Below, piece after piece: positions 60,527 to 64,000 of a stretch of 64,000 bases of DNA; position 1 is the stretch's first letter, and every line of letters begins with the position of its first letter. This DNA is from Bradyrhizobium diazoefficiens. GTDB taxonomy: Bacteria; Pseudomonadota; Alphaproteobacteria; Rhizobiales; Xanthobacteraceae. Both the position numbers and the translations under genes were made by a program. The DNA lies in NCBI RefSeq assembly GCF_016612535.1, contig NZ_JAENXS010000001.1, positions 434,001 to 498,000 on the forward strand. Reading direction: 5' to 3'. Below the pieces are notes generated by a model. The model did not search any database. It was not told the DNA's origin and was given only the letters and a program-made list of their open reading frames with translations.

Positions 60527-61377
60527 TGCGTTCGATGCTGTTCGTACCGGGCGATTCCCCGCGCAAATTCGAGAAGGCAAGCGAAGGCAAGGCCGACGCG
60601 CTGATAATCGATCTCGAAGACTCTGTCGTCACCGACAAGAAGCCGGAGGCACGCGGGCTGACGCTGACGATGCTGAAGGGCCGGCGTGGCCCGCACCAGC
60701 TTTATGTCCGCGTCAACGCACTCGACACCGGCATGACGCTCGCCGATCTCGCCGCGGTGATGCCGGGCAGACCCGACGGCATTGTGCTGCCGAAATCGCA
60801 GGGCGGCGACGACGTGCGGCAGGTCGCAACCTGGCTCGAAGCCCTGGAAGCTGCAGCCGGCATCGCGGTTGGCACGACGCGCATCGTCTGCGTCGCGACT
60901 GAAACTGCCGGTTCGATCTTCGGGCTCGGCAGCTACAAGGGCTGCTCCCCTCGCCTTGCCGGATTGATGTGGGGCGCTGAGGATCTCTCGGCTTCGCTCG
61001 GCGCCACCGAGAAGGCTTCAGGCGGCGTGTTCCACAGTCCCTATCGCCTCGCGCGCGATCTCTGCCTGATGGCAGCGGCGGCGGCCGAAGTTGCGCCAAT
61101 CGACACCGTCTATACCGACATCGACAATCTCGCTGGCCTCGAGCAGGAAACGCGCGCGGCGCGGCGCGACGGCTTTTCGGCCAAGGCGCTGATCCATCCG
61201 AAGCATGTCGACGTCGTCAACGCGGCGTTCGCACCGACAGAGGCCGAGCGCACCTGGGCAGAGAAGGTGATCGCAGCCTTCGCCAGCAATCCGAACTCCG
61301 GCACGCTGCGGCTCGACGGCCAGATGATCGACAAGCCGCATCTTCGTGCCGCGAAGAAAATCCTCGGCCAGCCCTAG
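60526..61377 (+). CDS. HpcH/HpaI (CitE-like) acyl-CoA lyase
   Basis: A 283-residue CitE-like lyase: SMLFVPGDSPRKFEKASEGKADALIIDLEDSV at the N-terminus, KPEARGLTL, QLYVRVNALDTG, DGIVLPKSQGGDDVR, CVATETAGSIFGL (metal-binding Glu) and GLMWGAEDLSASLG (metal-binding Asp), then ALIHPKHVDVVNAAFAP. Such enzymes split citramalyl- or malyl-CoA into acetyl-CoA and pyruvate or glyoxylate. With CaiB and MaoC this completes an itaconate-type route. ATG 60526 overlaps the MaoC stop (TGATG). Confidence 0.92.
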   Translation: MRSMLFVPGDSPRKFEKASEGKADALIIDLEDSVVTDKKPEARGLTLTMLKGRRGPHQLYVRVNALDTGMTLADLAAVMPGRPDGIVLPKSQGGDDVRQVATWLEALEAAAGIAVGTTRIVCVATETAGSIFGLGSYKGCSPRLAGLMWGAEDLSASLGATEKASGGVFHSPYRLARDLCLMAAAAAEVAPIDTVYTDIDNLAGLEQETRAARRDGFSAKALIHPKHVDVVNAAFAPTEAERTWAEKVIAAFASNPNSGTLRLDGQMIDKPHLRAAKKILGQP

Positions 61378-61397
61378 AGCAGGACGCAAAGCCCGCC

Positions 61398-62138
61398 ATG
61401 ATCGTTCGCCAAGCCGCAAACGTCCTGGAGATCATGGAATTCTTCGCGCAAACGAGGAAGCCCGCGACGCTTGCCGAGATCGCCGATCATTTCGGCTGGC
61501 CGCGTTCGTCGACCTTCAACCTGCTCGCGACGCTGTCGGAGAAGGGCTATCTCTACGAGCCGCGACCCCGCGCCGGCTTCTATCCGACGCCGCGGTGGCT
61601 GGCGATGGCGCGGATGATCTCCGAGGTCGAGCCGCTGCCGCCCTGGACACATACGCTGATCGCCGACCTGTCGGCCGAGACCGGCGAGACCGCGTCCATC
61701 GTGGCACCGGCGGGTGTCATGGCAGTATTCATCGACGTCGTCGAATCCCAAGCCGCGATCCGCTATTTCGCCACCATCGGCCACCGCGTGCCGATCCACG
61801 CCACCGCCAGCGGCCGCGCACTGCTGTTGCAATATTCACAGGAAGAACGCGACTCCGTCTATCGCAAGATCGAGTTCAAGCAATATGGTCCGTCGACGCC
61901 GATCAGCATCGAGGCGGTGGAGGCGGAGCTGCGCAATTCGATCGCGCGCGGCTACTGCCAGAGTTTTGCCGACTACAGTCGCGATCTCGCTGGAGCCGCG
62001 ATCCCGCTGCCGATCGGTGATCGCAGGCTCTCCGTCGTCGTTGCAGGGCCGGAGTTTCGCATCGGGCCGAAGGTGGCAGAGGTCGCGTCGCTGATCGCGC
62101 GGACGGTTGACCGGCTGCGGCCGAAGGCCGCGGCGTAG
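61398..62138 (+). CDS. IclR-family transcriptional regulator
   Basis: A 246-residue IclR protein. N-terminal winged helix QAANVLEIMEFFAQTRKPATLAEIADHFGWPRSSTFNLLATLSEKGYLY; C-terminal effector domain with AVFIDVVESQAAIRYFATIGHRVPIHATASGRALLLQYS and GYCQSFADYSRDLAGAAIPLPIGDRRLSVVVAGPEFRIG. IclR proteins sense small carbon acids and control adjacent catabolic operons. Last gene after the lyase, 20 bases apart. The paired boxes at 58697-58813 are its likely operators. Confidence 0.9.
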   Translation: MIVRQAANVLEIMEFFAQTRKPATLAEIADHFGWPRSSTFNLLATLSEKGYLYEPRPRAGFYPTPRWLAMARMISEVEPLPPWTHTLIADLSAETGETASIVAPAGVMAVFIDVVESQAAIRYFATIGHRVPIHATASGRALLLQYSQEERDSVYRKIEFKQYGPSTPISIEAVEAELRNSIARGYCQSFADYSRDLAGAAIPLPIGDRRLSVVVAGPEFRIGPKVAEVASLIARTVDRLRPKAAA

Positions 62139-62192
62139 AGGCCGCGCCGGTAGTCCACTCCCTCGCGCGGTTCCTACGAGGAAGGCGAAAAA

Positions 62193-62984
62193 CTACACGA
62201 TCTTGATCGACATGTCCGGCAGGCCCTCAAGCTTGCACAACAGCACGTCGCCCTTCACCACGGGGCCGACATTCTCCGGCGTGCCGGAATAGATGATGTC
62301 GCCGGCCTTCAGCTCGAACGCTTCCGACAGTTTTGCGATTTGCTCGGCGACGCTCCAGATCATCTTGCTGAGATCCGAGCTCTGCTTCACCGTGCCGTTG
62401 ATCGCGAGCGAAATCGCGCCCTTGTCGAAGTGACCAGTCTTGCTCGCAGGATGGATCGGACCGAGCACCGCAGCATGGTCAAAGCTCTTGCCGATCTCCC
62501 ACGGCTTCTTCTCCGCGGCCATGCCGTTCTGGAGATCGCGTCGGGTCATGTCGAGACCGAGCGCATAGCCATAGACGTGATCTAGCGCCTTCTCGGCCGG
62601 GATGTTGGTGCCGCCGGATTTCAGCGCAGCGACCAACTCGACCTCATGATGATAGTTCTTGGTCAGCGACGGATAGGGATGATCGGCGACCTCGCCGATC
62701 GCGACGTTCTGGATTGCATCGGTCGGCTTCTGGAAGAAGAACGGCGGCTCGCGGTTCGGATCCGAGCCGCGCTCAATCGCATGCGCGGCGTAGTTGCGCC
62801 CGATGCAGTAGATGCGGCGGACCTGGAACACTTGGGTCTCGCCGACGATCGGGATCGTGACCATCGGCACCGGGAAGATCGGCTTCGGTGCGGCCTGCGC
62901 TGCAGCCGGGGCCGTGTCTACGAGGCTGACCGCGGTCATCGCGGCTGCCGCAGTGAGCACCCTGCGTCGGGTGGTCCGTGTCAT
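62193..62984 (-). CDS. Fumarylacetoacetate hydrolase-family protein with Tat signal
   Basis: A 263-residue protein. The N-terminus MTRTTRRRVLTAAAAMTAVS then LVDTAPAAAQA is a twin-arginine signal (RRRVLT, hydrophobic core, AxA cleavage). The mature part is an FAH domain: RIYCIGRNYAAHAIERG, PPFFFQKPTDAI, YHHEVELVAAL (metal-binding His-Glu-Val-Glu), YALGLDMTRRDLQNGMAAEKKPWEIGKSFDHAAVLG, GDIIYSGTPENVGPV. Family members hydrolyse or decarboxylate beta-keto acids in the cytosol; export is unusual. ATG 62984 has GGGAG upstream; the frame to 63050 lacks a ribosome site. Divergent from a LysR gene. Confidence 0.85.
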   Translation of the reverse strand: MTRTTRRRVLTAAAAMTAVSLVDTAPAAAQAAPKPIFPVPMVTIPIVGETQVFQVRRIYCIGRNYAAHAIERGSDPNREPPFFFQKPTDAIQNVAIGEVADHPYPSLTKNYHHEVELVAALKSGGTNIPAEKALDHVYGYALGLDMTRRDLQNGMAAEKKPWEIGKSFDHAAVLGPIHPASKTGHFDKGAISLAINGTVKQSSDLSKMIWSVAEQIAKLSEAFELKAGDIIYSGTPENVGPVVKGDVLLCKLEGLPDMSIKIV

Positions 62985-63140
62985 GGCTTCACTCCCTGAT
63001 TTCGTCGTCTGATTCGGGTAAGTCATAGGACCAAATGAGCAGCGGGCCAATGGCCGGCCCGTTCAGGTCTTCAAGGCGACGCCCTCGTCGGTCCGCCCTA
63101 GCATGGAACTTGCATAAATTCCGGGCGATATGGACGCTGC

Positions 63141-64000
63141 ATGAACCTCATCAGTCTCGACATCCGCATGCTCCGGTCGCTGATCTCGGTGGTCGAGACC
63201 GGCAGCATCACCGAGACCGCACGACGGCTGGGTCGCACCCAACCGGCAATCACATTGCAATTGCAGCGGCTAGAGGAGCTCACAGGCAAGCAATTATTCG
63301 AGCATGCCGGGCGAAGGCTGATGCTGACCGACGACGGCACGACGGTTCTCACCTACGCCAAATCCATCCTGCGGTTGCATGACGAGCTGATCTCGCAACT
63401 GGCGTCGCAGGAGATCGAGGGCCAGGTCGTGCTCGGCACGCCCGACCTCTATGCGGCGTTCATGCTGCCGCAGATTCTGAGCGTGTTCCGAAAATCGTTT
63501 CCGCGCGTGCAAGTCGAGCTCAACTGCGCGCTGTCGACGCCGCTGGTCGGTCTCGTCAAGCGCGGCGACGTCGACATCGCACTCGTCACCCGCATGAATG
63601 ATTTCACCGGCGGCCAGGTGGTACGCCGCGAGCAGCTGGTCTGGATGACCGGCGAGCACTCTGCCGCGCACCAGGAACGCCCGATCCCGCTGGCGCTCTT
63701 GCCGCCCGGTAACATCTATCGCGACTACGCCATCGATACGCTGGAACGCGCGAATTTGCGCTGGCGCATCGCCTGCGTCAGCGAAAGCGTCGGCGGCCTG
63801 CAAGCGGCGGCCTTCGCCGGCATGGCCGTCACCGTGCTCGGCCGCAGTGCGCTGGTGCCGGCGATGCGCGAGATCGGCCCCAATGAAGGCCTGCCGCCGC
63901 TGCCGAAGATCGAGCTGCTGCTCTACAAATCGAGCGGCGCGACCTCGAAGGCGGCAACCGCGCTGCACGACTATCTCGCCCACTATCTGCGCCTCGACGA
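63141..64000 (+). CDS. LysR-family transcriptional regulator, truncated by the window end
   Basis: The frame from ATG 63141 runs to the last base. Its first 65 residues are a LysR helix-turn-helix (LDIRMLRSLISVVETGSITETARRLGRTQPAITLQLQRLEELTGKQLFEH), then LTDDGTTVLTYAKSILRLHDEL, and an effector domain (GQVVLGTPDLYAAFMLPQIL, RGDVDIALVTRM, VGGLQAAAFAGMAVTVLGRSAL). 286 codons are present of a usual 290-310, so only the tail is lost. It is divergent from the exported FAH-family gene, the classic LysR arrangement; a GGAA-N10-TTCC inverted repeat at 63105-63122 may be an operator. Confidence 0.92.
   Translation, partial: MNLISLDIRMLRSLISVVETGSITETARRLGRTQPAITLQLQRLEELTGKQLFEHAGRRLMLTDDGTTVLTYAKSILRLHDELISQLASQEIEGQVVLGTPDLYAAFMLPQILSVFRKSFPRVQVELNCALSTPLVGLVKRGDVDIALVTRMNDFTGGQVVRREQLVWMTGEHSAAHQERPIPLALLPPGNIYRDYAIDTLERANLRWRIACVSESVGGLQAAAFAGMAVTVLGRSALVPAMREIGPNEGLPPLPKIELLLYKSSGATSKAATALHDYLAHYLRLD

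Overview
The window is GC-rich, gene-dense chromosomal DNA from an alphaproteobacterium. I infer a Bradyrhizobium-like member of the Rhizobiales. The reasons are the codon bias, a TreS-maltokinase fusion inside a trehalose/glycogen block, a ligD/ku pair and other genes behind GGAAC-N16/17-GTT (EcfG-type general stress) promoters, a kdp operon with tiny leader genes, and a C5-dicarboxylate-type TRAP/CoA catabolic block. No tRNA, rRNA, insertion sequence, integrase or CRISPR array was recognised.

Layout. (1) 1-2355: tail of zwf, then pgl, gntK and a Cof-type HAD phosphatase, all overlapping and on the plus strand (sugar-phosphate entry). (2) 2357-20407: storage-carbohydrate and trehalose block. 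A GH15 enzyme and malQ lie on the minus strand; divergent from them is a plus-strand operon of glgE-like, treS-maltokinase, glgB, glgX, treZ and treY. TreS/maltokinase/GlgE/GlgB is the maltose-1-phosphate route and TreY/TreZ the glucan-to-trehalose route, but the GlgE-like protein carries Lys at the acid/base position. (3) 20411-24864: a PHA-granule-region protein, a DUF3309 micro-protein, and divergent ligD and ku (non-homologous end joining) with interleaved stress-type promoters. (4) 24874-33222: minus-strand kdp operon (27-aa leader ORF, kdpF, a possible 34-aa ORF, kdpA, B, C, then kdpD, E), with a palindromic repeat between kdpC and kdpD. (5) 33564-36794: a chain of translationally coupled small ORFs, upp and an acyl-CoA synthetase. 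(6) 36797-46757: late flagellar genes on the minus strand (fliC, fliD, fliS, a WPD-motif protein, flgD, flgE, a small ORF, a FlgN-like chaperone, flgK, flgL), preceded by an ECF sigma factor. (7) 47269-51645: three-gene operon of unclear function (large HAD protein, a GT-A-like protein, a degenerate formyltransferase-like protein). (8) 51647-62138: a TRAP transporter with an acyl-CoA dehydrogenase, acyl-CoA ligase and CoA-transferase, divergent from CaiB, MaoC and CitE-like genes and an IclR regulator. This looks like an itaconate/mesaconate-type C5-dicarboxylate pathway. (9) 62193-64000: a Tat-exported FAH-family protein divergent from a LysR gene cut by the window end.

Most notable: the GlgE-like enzyme with an altered active site; the interlocked ligD/ku promoters; two pairs of TATATGAATTC boxes, each pair spaced exactly 21 bp, in the regulatory region of the C5-diacid block; an acyl-CoA dehydrogenase whose catalytic Glu has apparently moved; and the uncharacterised operon beside the flagellar genes. 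All family calls were made by reading the sequence and recalling family motifs; no database search was run.
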